A stretch of DNA of 64,000 nt, taken from Rhabditophanes sp. KR3021 (lineage: Eukaryota > Nematoda > Chromadorea > Rhabditida > Alloionematidae). The notes under the pieces were generated by a model. It was not told the origin of the DNA. It saw only the letters and a list, made by a program, of their open reading frames with translations, and searched no databases. Positions 10,688 to 21,300 of this stretch are shown one piece after another. The DNA is taken from the NCBI GenBank assembly GCA_963281155.1, contig CAUJLY010000002.1, positions 7,626,001 to 7,690,000 on the forward strand. Direction: 5' to 3'. The position numbers and the translations under genes were made by a program. Position 1 is the stretch's first letter; every line of letters begins with the position of its first letter.

Positions 10688-12099
10688 TTATTGAACAGGG
10701 TAACGGAATCTTGGCGGTTCCTTCTTCACAATAAACGAAATGAAAAGAGCTGTGGCTGCTGATAATGTTGTTCCGGACAGGATGAACATTGTGATTAGGA
10801 TTGGGTGGGAAAGGCAAACTTGGTCGTGGTCTTTGGCGGATCTTAAGGATTCGAGATTATTTTTGAGGATAATTGCAGAAGCTAAATTCTCTTCTTTTGA
10901 AATAACGTTCCCAAAGTTTTTATGCTCCGTGTCGTCTAGATCGAGGACTATTATTTTGTCAGCTGACAAGTCAACTGTGAACATTCCCTCGGCTTTGACT
11001 TTCTTTACTGGAGCTGTCACGTTTCCTCCTTCCAGGGTTCTCTTGATACGAGTTGGTTTGTTATTACTTGAACCTCCCGAACCAGCACATCTTGGCGGGG
11101 TCCTTCCCACACAAGTCCCATCACTAGTAAGACAAGTAGAAACAGCACATTGGAAGTATGTTGTCACTTTGTCGGCAAATTTAAACACATTCACCTCCGA
11201 GTAAGCTAAATTGTTTTGAGGATTGTAGGTAAGTTCAGGTAAAATGAGGGTGTCCTTAGAACAACCATGTTCATCAATTAATTCCCTTCTATCTTTGCCG
11301 TCTCCATCGTCAATGTAACAAGACATAACCAACATGCTGTACATGTCACTATCACAGGTCCACACGTGAAACACAGGCTCACCAACAACGGCATAACTAA
11401 CAACAGCCCCTGTCACTGATCCTCTCCTGACCGTGTAAGTGCAAACGGGCATTTTGGCGGTATCTGTGATGTCAGTGGTCGGAAGTGCCGAAACATCTAA
11501 TGAACTGGTTACAATTTTATCTACTTCTACATAAAAACACGTCGTCCTATAAGCTCTGTCCACCTTTGTGATGAAGGTATCATGGAAAGAGATAATGACT
11601 GTCACAGATTGTTCGACGCCCTTTTGATCTGGCCCAACCTAAAAGTATATGAATGAGGTGTCATTTGGAAGCCTTTAAATGAGTTGGATTATAGGACACC
11701 TGTAGTGGCATCATTTCAAGGCAATAACTAAATCTCATAATTACCTTTCTTGATCGTCTCATATTACATTGGCCATTTAGTATTTCAAAGTCGATCGCAT
11801 TCTTGTTGTTTCCGGAAAATTGGGTCACACATTCATTTGTGTCAATCATGCCTTTAACGAAAACACGGCCACCAAAGGGTTTTTCTGTTCTAAAGGTAAT
11901 TTTGACCCTGTCTTCGAGACATTCAACAATTGGTTCTCCTTAAAATATTTATTAACTAAAAGACATCCCCAAACTAACCGGTAATGGTATTGTCCAAAGG
12001 ATTGACACTACTTGGCCTTAAAGCATACGCGGCACTAACACCATTAACAAACAAAAAAAAGCCCAACATAACGTGTCCTTTTTGTCTACAAAAAAGCAT
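10688..12099 (-). CDS. Cuticlin-like ZP-domain membrane protein
   Basis: Three exons (11979-12099, 11745-11938, 10688-11638) give about 421 aa. A signal peptide (core MLGFFLFVNGVSAAYA) is followed by a ZP domain that opens with GEPIVECLEDRVKITF and GRVFVKG, a start typical of nematode cuticlins. ZP cysteines are spread through CFYVEVDK, FHVWTCDSDMYSMLVMSCYIDDG, EHGCSKDTLILPEL and YFQCAVSTCLTSDGTC. After the domain comes a dibasic RIKR (about residue 306), a furin-like cleavage site, then a spacer and one transmembrane helix (about 388-412) with a short basic tail. This is the classic layout of an apical extracellular matrix protein: processed, released and polymerised in cuticle. The N-terminus is spliced; the final exon alone would lack the signal peptide. 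Which cuticlin-like subgroup it belongs to cannot be told. Confidence 0.88.
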
Positions 12100-13274
12100 C
12101 TTGATTGGTGATTGTAAATGGCACAGGTAGACAAAAATAGTCGCAGTCTGTCAAAAGTAAAATTATACAGAAGGATACATTTACCTCCTCACCACTTTCC
12201 TTATATACTATCTTAAGTTTAGACACCTACCACACTCGAGCTACAACCAAAAAAAGGGGCGTGTACAAAAGGCAACAGGGACGACACACAATTTACCGAA
12301 TATAATAATATATTTTGAGGACGATGGCTCAAGAGACACCATCAAATTGAATAGAAAAGTTTATCATAATGAATAAATAGTCATTTAAAAAGATGATACC
12401 AGGTGCAAGGCTAAAACTTTTGTGCAGCGAATTATGATTAATAAACAAAGTTTGTACATTCAAAAAAGATCATCTCCAAAGACTTAAGATTGCATTGTTT
12501 TTTTGAGGCAACTTCAAAAAACACACTAAATTTAAACAAAAAAGAGGAATGGGGTGAGTGATACGTAACCTTGGCCAATAACTTTCAATTGATATGGACT
12601 TTCTTTTTGATTTAAAAGGTTACTATGTATGTATTAATAAATTAATTGACACATTATAACTGTTTCCTTTGATATTGTTTGATTGATATTGTTTGGTTTA
12701 TTTGATATTGTTTGGTTTATTTGATATTGTTGCTTTAATTAGTTACCCTTGGAGCTTTCCTAGATGGCTCCAGCTGTCTCTCTCACACTAACAATTCCTA
12801 TCAACCACACACCTAACCACCTTAAAATGTCAAAATTTTTAATTTAAATCTACTACAAATTTGACAAGCTTTTCATCTAAAATTGGATAACCTTGTGTGG
12901 TCTACTAATAAACCAACATCATACAACTGACATATTTAGACTATTAATTTCCTGAAGACTCATCTAAATACATATGGTTAACCTTCACCATCTTTAAGCT
13001 TTTTTACTTTATTTTATGCTTTTAAATGTAAAGTGTTCTTTTGATTAAAAAAATTTATTATTAAAACACAATTGTTGATTGGAAAGGTACAACAAGACCT
13101 GAGAAAATTAAATGAATGTACAATATGAGTGCGAGTGTATGAGAAATGATGAAGAGACTATTTTTGGCATTTTACAGGTGATCAGCAATGGTGGAATAGT
13201 TTCTAAATGTTTGCCAAAATAACATTTGTCTCCAGAACAAATGCCTCATTGTGTTGCGCATTCCCAAGATAAAT
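12100..13274. other. Intergenic with a short tandem repeat
   Basis: The 1.2 kb between the ZP gene and the WDR33 3' end has no visible gene. A TATA-like element (minus-strand TATATAAGG near 12202-12210) may belong to the ZP gene's promoter. The short repeat at 12669-12731 is annotated separately. Confidence 0.45.
12669..12731. repeat. Short tandem repeat, about 20-bp unit
   Basis: About three imperfect copies of TTTGATATTGTTTGGTTTAT in direct orientation, the first copy being shortened. It is non-coding in all frames examined. Confidence 0.75.
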
Positions 13275-15107
13275 TTACATTTTCAAAGCTCTTCCATTTC
13301 CCAGGAAAGACTGCTTTTGAATGCGGTACCCTTCAATATAAGCCCCACCTTCCCCCACCTCCCCAACATGTCTTTCCATGGTCGGCGATCCATGGAAATC
13401 AAAATCGCATTCCAGTACACGTTTAGGTCTGCCGGTGGGTGTTTGTTTGATGAGAGTACGTTTGCCGTAGCTCGTTGGAGGTACATTCACACTGCCTTGC
13501 ACCACCACTTCAACTTGGTGTCCTCCAACTTGCTCACCTTCACCTTCTTTTTTGGCCAAACAGATGCCTGGTACTGTTGGCTTGGCCTTGAAGAAACTGC
13601 TTATGGCTTGTACTCCTTGCCTTGTGGCTCCCTTGGCGTGGGGTGTGTCTGTTTGGGACTCCACCTCCTCTTTCTTTGTGGTTGCGTTAAGGATGGTTGG
13701 GCCACTGATAACATTCGTGACATCCTTGGCGTTGATGCCAAATATATCCTCGACCAAGTCACCTGGTCTATTTCTGACCCAGAACTTTGTGTTGTGGTCA
13801 TTGGCTCCGGTTGCAAAGATATGGCCAAAAGGATGCCATTCCATGGTCCATATAGCTTGATCGTGCGCATTATCCATAAACACGACATCATTCTCGGCCC
13901 GCGTGTCCCAAAAAGCCAACGACCCATCCATCCCTCCTGACGACAACAAATTAGTATGTATTGGATGCCACGCCACACACGAAACTTCTTTCTTGTGCGC
14001 TTTGAACGTAAAGATTTCCTTCAACATTCGAATGTCATACAGTTTGACGGAATGGTCCCGTGAACCTGGAAACATTCATTAAGTAAGTATGGGGGTGGTG
14101 GTTTGAAGTTACCTGTTGCCAGCCAGTTTCCGTTTCCATTCCATTTGACAGACATCACGGAGTTTTTGTGCTCAAATAAAGTGGCCAGGTTTTTGCCGGT
14201 ACGAGGGTCCCACAGTTTCACGGGTTGTTGGGTGTCCCTACTACCTGTTGCAATGATTCCCTTGAAGGGATGCCATTCGGCAGAGAAAACTTCCGAACCA
14301 TGTCCAGTTAAAGTTTGCTCGAGGTGTGACCTGTAGAAGTCCCAAACCTTCGCCGTCCCGTCATCGGAAGAGGTCACAAATTTGGTGTCTGTTGGAGAGA
14401 AGGAGATGCATCTGATTGGTTGTTCTTCGTGGGCTTGGAACATATGGACATTGTTCATGTTCTGCTGCCAATACTTGATGTACCCATGCCCGTCTCCAGA
14501 AACGAGCCATTGCTTGTCACCGGTCCACTTCAAAGCCCGAATAGCTTGGTCGTGAGCCTGTAAGATGGTCTCAAAATTAAAAGCCGACCCATTCCAGAGG
14601 GTGAATTCGCCTCGAGAACCGCCCGTGATAAGTCTTTTGCCTTCGGGCGTCCAGCTGATAGCGAAAATAGGACATTTATGCTTGTTCAAGGCAGCTCTCA
14701 CAAACTTGGTTGGTATGCAATCTTCCATGTCGTCGAGGCAATCATGCGGAATCCAGCCTTCGTGAGAGTATAGGATATGTGGTTGCATGTAGGGCCTCTT
14801 GGCAGGAGTTGTCACATGGTACCTATGATGGACATAGTTCAGGCAATAGGGGAAATGATCGACATGTCTCCTGACATTGGTGGAGCCTCTTTTGATTTTG
14901 CGGCCAGTACTGTCTGTCAATCCTTCCGCATTCTCTACCGCCTACATTTGTTAATAGTGATTTCAATAGAAGGAAATGACTTACCAGTGGCGTTTTAAAT
15001 CGGTAAGCAGGCCTAAATTGATAGGTCGTCTGTTGGGCCAATATAGCGGCCATTTGCTCAGCGGCTGATGGAGTAACACCATTCTCACTTATTCCTGAGA
15101 TATCCAT
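13275..15107 (-). CDS. pfs-2: WDR33/Pfs2, WD-repeat subunit of the mRNA 3'-end cleavage and polyadenylation complex
   Basis: Exons 14985-15107, 14113-14941 and 13275-14065 (introns 43 and 47 nt) give about 580 aa. WDR33 is the CPSF subunit that, with CPSF30, reads the AAUAAA signal in the nucleus. The basic N-terminal segment [20 protein letters not shown] and [20 protein letters not shown] are family hallmarks; the latter precedes seven WD repeats (for example [49 protein letters not shown]). The C-terminal tail after the propeller is only about 130 aa; the vertebrate orthologue has a very long collagen-like, low-complexity tail that is absent here. The stop at 13275 is clear and no further exon is evident. 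Downstream DNA is AT-rich. Confidence 0.93.
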
Positions 15108-15787
15108 TCAAAGGCAATTTAGGAATATTTATGTAACTCTATGCAACGGACCTTTTTATAAATGAGTTGTGTTCTCACAACGAAAAGATGATGTCTTGGT
15201 AAGAAATGGAGAGGGAGGTTGGAACAGGGTTAGTGTGCATTTTTTGAATGGGGCCTGACTAAAACAAAGTTGAGCTTCAATTTTCAAAGACAACAATATT
15301 TTGTTTATTGGCTTTAGTTCTAAAGGAATGATTCCCGAAAATGTGTTTTCAATGGACGAAAGTTTGATGGGTGGTTACAGACAGATACAACCGTAAATTG
15401 TCTTATTTATTTGTGATTGATTTAGTCTACCATTTAAAGATAAAGTCATTTTTTGGAAATGATTAACAAATATTTGAATTTTTATTAATAAAGTAAATGA
15501 ACGTCCTTTCAATTTATATGTTGCCTAAAATGCTGAATGGATTTACATTTGGAACACAATAATCAAGTCATTATTGGGAAATTTGTTACTATCCTGAGAC
15601 AAGAAAGGGTAAACGCTAAAAGGTTTGAATGTCCAAACAACAATGATTTGATATTTTTGATGAGTCGTCGTTATTTTGTTAGATTTGTGACTCCGTCCTA
15701 AAATATGATATCCAAAAGTTGCTGATAAGTAAATTTATTTCGCATTTTTAATTTGCTGACTTGCATAGATTCCACAATTGTCGCTTT
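15108..15787. other. Intergenic, WDR33 promoter side
   Basis: No gene recognised. A run of T-rich and A-rich sequence with no clear exon; it contains the upstream region of the WDR33 gene on its left side. Confidence 0.45.
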
Positions 15788-16088
15788 TTAATGCATCACA
15801 AGAAAGGTATAGTTTTGAAGAATGCCTCCAAATCGAATTTGACTTTGAAAGTCCGTAATTGACAAAAATGGCTTATTCATTGAGTTTGCTTCAACTGCCT
15901 TGATTTGGTTAGTCATGAATATTATTTCCATTTGGATGACAATATCCCCAGATTTAAATTCGTTATCAAGTGAACTTGTTTGGGTTGTGCACTTCATCAA
16001 ACAACATGTGAACTTGATCATGTCCGATTTTTTATAAATGCGTTGAGTCCAAATACAAAGACGGTAATTGAATGTCAACTCAAAAAAG
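15788..16088 (-). CDS. Unrecognised open frame, possible last exon of a spliced gene
   Basis: A 100-codon frame runs from a plausible 3' splice site (CAATTTAG just above 16088) to a stop at 15788. It contains a short Cys-rich part (FTCCLMKC) and the stretch FKSGDIVIQMEIIFMTNQIK followed by ITDFQSQIRFGGILQNYTF. The residue mix looks protein-like rather than random, but I know no family with this pattern. A second frame at 16237-16419, also minus, could be an upstream exon, but the phases do not join cleanly. An internal Met at 16078 would allow a 96-aa product without splicing. Confidence 0.3.
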
Positions 16089-16663
16089 ACTAAATTGTTA
16101 AGGAAGTATACATTTTAAGTGCTTTTATTTAAAATGAAATTTGATTCTAACTTTACAAATGTATGGTTTGATATAAAAATTCAGAGCACAAAGTTGGTTA
16201 CGTCACCAAATCATCCAATTAACCCTTTTTAAAGCATCAGCCTTTAACCTTGCAGAACAATTTTATTTTGAATAGACTACGCAACAAACATTTGGTGTGA
16301 TCAACAACAAACTTGTCATCCTTGCTAAATTGACAGGCTAATAAAAATAAGATCAAACATTGCTTACAAAGAATGTACTTTTTCTTAAATGATACAACAT
16401 AAACGACAACACCTGGCATTTCCTTTCATCCTACGCTTTTCTTTATTTCTTTGTTCTCCTACAAGTTTGTTGTGTTTTCTTTAGTATTATTATGCTTTCG
16501 ATGATAACTGATGATACAAGGTGGTGTTCTTGACGGGAATGTGAAATGATTGGGGGACGGTTGATTTGACATGTTAAGGGTTGTTTTTGGGAGTGTAAGA
16601 AGGGTAAAGGCAAGCTAAATTATTTGCTGTTGCGACACAAAAATGTTGGTGCCTTATGGTGTG
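16089..16663. other. Intergenic upstream of the small heat shock gene
   Basis: Contains the minus-strand frame 16237-16419, which I do not trust, and the promoter region of the small heat shock protein. No convincing heat shock element (alternating nGAAn units) was found by eye. Confidence 0.4.
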
Positions 16664-16672
16664 TATATATAA
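16664..16672 (+). promoter_or_regulatory. TATA box of the small heat shock gene
   Basis: TATATATAA lies 66 bp upstream of the ATG at 16738. Between them is a likely trans-splice acceptor, AATTTGTAG ending near 16728. The arrangement suits a strongly inducible promoter. Confidence 0.6.
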
Positions 16673-16737
16673 TGATGTTGATAGTAAATTTTATCATTTC
16701 ATTCTTCTCATCTTACTACAATTTGTAGACTTTAGGA

Positions 16738-17415
16738 ATGTCTATGCTTCATACTACCGACCCTTTTAGCAAGAATGCTTTTACTAACCACCATGTCAGC
16801 CCCTTTGGAGACAACAACTTTTCAAACTCATCAAGCCACACTACCAAAATGGGAGATACTGTTTATACCCAAAATTATAAGACTTACCCCTTGAAGACAG
16901 CCGTAAGTTCTGTTGAACCTTTTCCTAATCAGGCTGCTGCTTTGATTGATCAAAGATTTCCTGAACATGCTCATCATTTCGCCGAATTTAATAGGCAAAT
17001 GATGGATATTCACAAACTAAATCCATTCAGTGAGGAATGGAAAGAAAGAATGGCAAATCTCCATACCTCGATTCTTCCAGACTCCCAAGGAAAATTGGCC
17101 TCTAAACATTTCGATGGCCAAGGAAATCTAAACACCACAATCAACATGGGTGACTTCCTCCCCGAGGAAATAGTCATCGAGCTGAGAGGAGACAATCTGT
17201 GCATTAGTGCTGAACACCACGAAGACTCCCGAAACAACCATCTAGACAACAAGTTCGCTCACTCCATCTTCCTACCACCAAACATCGACCGAACAACCTT
17301 AAACACAAACTTGACTGGAGGAGGACGTCTTCTCGTCGAAGCCAGAGCTTTCCCCCCTCAACCAGCCCTCAACACCAACACACCCATCCGAATCCCCATC
17401 AACTACTCAAAATAA
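16738..17415 (+). CDS. Small heat shock protein (alpha-crystallin/HSP20 family)
   Basis: Single-exon 225-aa protein. The N-terminal half is Asn/His/Phe-rich, including repeated NPF-like phrases (DPFSKNAF, SPFGDNNF, LNPFSEEW), as is common in the disordered arms of sHSPs. The alpha-crystallin domain starts near residue 125 with TTINMGDFLPEEIVIELRGD and LCISAEHHED, followed by FAHSIFLPPNIDR, and the LLVEARAF strand. The C-terminal tail carries the IxI oligomerisation motif as IRIPI. These proteins act as ATP-independent holdases. It is long for the nematode family (often 140-180 aa) because of the extended N-terminal arm. The 3' third uses noticeably more C-ended codons. A polyadenylation signal AATAAA follows about 70 bp after the stop. 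Confidence 0.9.
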   Translation: MSMLHTTDPFSKNAFTNHHVSPFGDNNFSNSSSHTTKMGDTVYTQNYKTYPLKTAVSSVEPFPNQAAALIDQRFPEHAHHFAEFNRQMMDIHKLNPFSEEWKERMANLHTSILPDSQGKLASKHFDGQGNLNTTINMGDFLPEEIVIELRGDNLCISAEHHEDSRNNHLDNKFAHSIFLPPNIDRTTLNTNLTGGGRLLVEARAFPPQPALNTNTPIRIPINYSK

Positions 17416-18338
17416 CAAATGAAAGCTTCTTCAACAATTGTATAGCATTTTCTTTTATATACGGCTCTACCCTTACTTATTTTGATAATAAATGTTGTGT
17501 CAAGTAACAAAAAACGTTATCAGTAGATGCATTTATTTGTACCCCACCACTCTTATTAGTCATGTGAGAGAGAGAGGCATTGGCTGTGGGTTGTTTTGGT
17601 TAAAAATGATGACTTTAGTAAATTATTATAGTTTCGTTTTTGTGTCGCCAAGAGGTATTGGACGAGAGATGTCGTCTTTAAATTGAGTTTTTTTATCGGA
17701 TTCAGTGGTACGTATTTTTGTTTATTTCTTTTGATAAGTGATTACATAGTAGTGTGGATCTAAATTTAGATTATCTTATTTTGGCAAAAGACTTTTCCAA
17801 TGTTCAAAGAACAGTCAGTCAATAGATGTCACATTTTTTTATTAGGATGGTTTTGTGTGTGAGAGGTGAAATATATAACTTTATTAAAAGTCATCTTTTT
17901 GCATTTAAGACCTGCCCAAACTGATCTTGCTCCAACTCCTGTTTACCTTACGATTCTTACTAAGAGCAACATTCAAATGCAACCCCTCTTTCCTAAACCC
18001 TTATCCTTTATCAGCATGAAGGCCATTGCTTATGTAAAAACAAATATTCATCGTAATATCTGTCAACATACCATCATCCTATATTGATTACACTTAAATC
18101 ATATTGTTTGTTTCAACATTCGTATAAAATGTCTTTCCCAACGTTTGTGCTGTGTAAAGGTATGAGTCATTTGTTGGTTCAATTTGTTTTGCATAGATGG
18201 TTAGATCATTTTAAATTATAATTTTTACGTTCTCTTTTTGGTTTCACCATTTGCTTTCATTTTTTACAGCCTTTTTGATTACAGTTTAATTTGTGGTGAA
18301 AGTTACTAAACAGAACAAAAAGTATTAATTCCAGCACG
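17416..18338. other. Intergenic between sHSP and VPS13
   Basis: About 0.9 kb. The open frame at 17866-18087 starts with a fair sequence but has no domain or splice support. The segment just upstream of 18339 is presumably the VPS13 5' region; TTTTTTACAG near 18270 may be a trans-splice acceptor. Confidence 0.4.
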
Positions 18339-21300
18339 ATGGTGTTTGAATCTCTAGTCGTCGATTTGTTGAATCGTTTTTTGGGAGATTTCGTGGACAA
18401 CTTGGATGCAAGCCAGCTGAATTTGGGGATATGGGGAGGTAAGTAAGGGGAAAGTAGTGATAAAGTTTTTTCTTAGGCGATGTCAAGCTAAACAATCTGG
18501 AAGTGAAGGAGAGTGCCTTAGATGAGATGGAGTTGCCGGTCAAATTGAAATTCGGGTACCTGTCTTCGCTGGTCCTCAAGATCCCCTGGAAGAACTTGTA
18601 TGCAGAGCCTGTCATAGCTGAAATCGAAGGCCTGCACCTCATTGTTGTGCCCTCCAAGGGAATCGTCTACAACAAACAAAAGCAGAAGAAGAATGAGGAG
18701 GAGAAGAAGCAGAAGAAGCTGGCTAGGTTGGAAGAAGCCAGAAAGGAAAAAAGAAAGCCGGCGGGGGAAGGTGCCGCGGCGGACTCTTTCAGTGAAAAGA
18801 TGATCGCGCAAATCATCAAGAATCTTCAGGTTAAGATTAGGTCGATCCATGTTAGGTATGAAGACAAGTATACGAACAGACACAGACCCTTTGCGGCCGG
18901 AATAACTCTGGAAGGTTTGGACTTTATGACGACTGATCAAAATTGGAAGGCCACTATCCATAAAGATGTGGTGAAGATCATCCACAAGTTGGTGTCCCTC
19001 AACAATTTGTCTGTGTACTGGAATTCTGGGTGTAAAATGATTTCGGACCTCACTAATAGAGATGAAATGAAGCGGGAGATGCACAATAGCATCACGACTA
19101 AGGAACACAGGCTGAAAGACTACAAATTCATCTTAGAACCCATCAATATGGAGGTGAAGTTGGCTATGAATCAAAAGCCAGAAGGAGATGGTTCAAAGTG
19201 GACGATACCCAAAATCGAGCTCAATGCTGGAATGGACCAGCTGGCTTTGGCTATTGCTAAGCTTCAGTACCAAGACATTTTGTTGTTCTTGGAAGGGCAA
19301 GAGAGGTTTAATTTGTCTGCCAGATATGTTAAGTACCGTCCTAATTTATTGGAGTATCGAGGGCATTTTAAGGAGTGGTGGCAATTTGCCTACAATTCCA
19401 TTTTGAATGAAAATATCAGAAGGAAGAAAAAAAATTGGTCCTGGGAAAGGATGAAGAAGCACAGAACGTTGTTTAAGTCTTACAGATTGGCCTGGATTGC
19501 TAAACAAACAGAAACCTCTCCACATGCAGAAACTTTGAAAGTCATCGAGGAAGCAGAAAGTCGATTAGATGTGTTCAACCTCAACATTGCCAGACAACAA
19601 GCCGAAATGGAAATCGACCGTAGAAAGTTAGTCCGTATTGAGGATCAACCTAAGGGGATGGTTGCATGGGCTAGTTCATGGTGGGGAGGTTCTACACCGT
19701 CAAAGAAAGACGACGGTAAAGATATTGGAAAGCAGTTTGAGCGTGTCATGACTCCAGACGAAAAGGCCAAATTATTTGAAGCAATAGATTATCAGGAGAA
19801 TACTCCTTCTACAAACTATCCAAAATTCTTTATCGAGAACGTAATTACTTTCAACTTGAATACTTTGAAGGTGATGGTCGAGAATGCTTTGGATTTACAG
19901 TTCCAGAAACTTCGTGTCGAATTGCAACAACGACCTTCGGCTAATGCAATGCACCTCAAGACTAGCATCAAATCCTTGTCCATGACTGGAGGTGGAAAGC
20001 CGATGATGAGCATGGTTGATGAGTCGAAGAATTGGCTGACTCTGGAAGTGGAAACCAACCCTCTTGAAGGTGATTACGACCAATTGGTTGTGTTAGCAAT
20101 CGCCCCAATCATGTTGAAGTATCACGCCCCTGCCATCAATACTGCCATCGATCTATTCAAACCGCCAGACTCAGTTCGCCTAAACCAACTGACTGCCACT
20201 GCAATGGCTAGTTACGAGGATGTCAAGTCGAGATCAGCCACAGCCTTGGCCCATTCAGTAGACCAAAAAACGAAGCTCCAACTGGATATTACCATCCATC
20301 CTGCGACTATCGTCATCTCCGAAAGTGGTGTATTTGATGAAAATAAAGCGTGTCTGGTTGCTGATCTTGGTCTGCTTACCATCAAAACAACAAATCAAAC
20401 CCACGGAGCCTATGATCAAGTACCCGACGCAAGACTCAGAAGTTTGATGGAAAAAGCTTACGACAAATTCCACATGAAATTGTCTAATGTGCAGTTGATT
20501 TTGGGTACGGACTTTAACAAGTGCATGGATGTTCGAACGGGAGGCATGTCTGATCTTCATATCTTGGAACCAACTGGACTCGACATCAAGATACACAAAA
20601 GTTCGATTGATGATTTGAAATTAGCTAAGATTAAGATCTTTGGAGATTTGCCAGACTTTAAAGTTAGGATTTCGGATGAGAGGTTGCTTATGTTGTTGGG
20701 GCTGGTGTTTTCTATCCCTATGCCTCCACCAGATCCTGAAATTGAAGACACCTTGGAATTGCCTCCTAACGTCACTCCCAAATTGAGAGATAGAGCTAAG
20801 ATGAAGGCTATTTTGGATGCCAATGAAGTGGATGAAGTGACTAAGAAAGAAGAAACGACCTCTAAAGTTATTGAGGAGCAACAAGTCCAAGTGGACCTTT
20901 ATTTGAAGCTTAATGAAGTTGGTTTTGTCATCCTTCAAAAAGACAAGGAAATCTTGTCAGCCTCAATTAGTAGATTTACCTGTGGCCTTAAGATGAGAAC
21001 TTTTGATATGACTGTTCAGCTACAACTGGGAGATGTTGTCGTCAAGCAACCTCAGTTCAGAAGTTTGGACGCAAAGAGGGAATACTTGTATTTGATTGAC
21101 AATTTGTTGAATGAGGACGAGTATCTTATTACGATGCACTTTGTTCAAGCCAATCCAGAAAGTCCATTCTTTGCTACTGATTACAACTCCACGATGCAAG
21201 CTATTAACTTTGAGTTTAAAAGTTTGAATGTTTCTTTGAACCAACAAGCTATCATGTCGTTGAAGACATTTGGAGAGCAACTTCAACAGAAGATTGAAAA

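Noticed and set aside
13251..13940. 229-codon plus-strand open frame opposite WDR33
   Set aside because: Antisense shadow of the WD-repeat exon; no domain of its own and the WDR33 reading is compelling.
17866..18087. 73-codon plus-strand frame between sHSP and VPS13
   Set aside because: No similarity to known domains and no splice partners; too weak to call.
18518..19108. 196-codon minus-strand frame opposite VPS13
   Set aside because: Shadow of the VPS13 exon 2 coding strand; Leu-rich runs reflect antisense of Lys/Glu codons.
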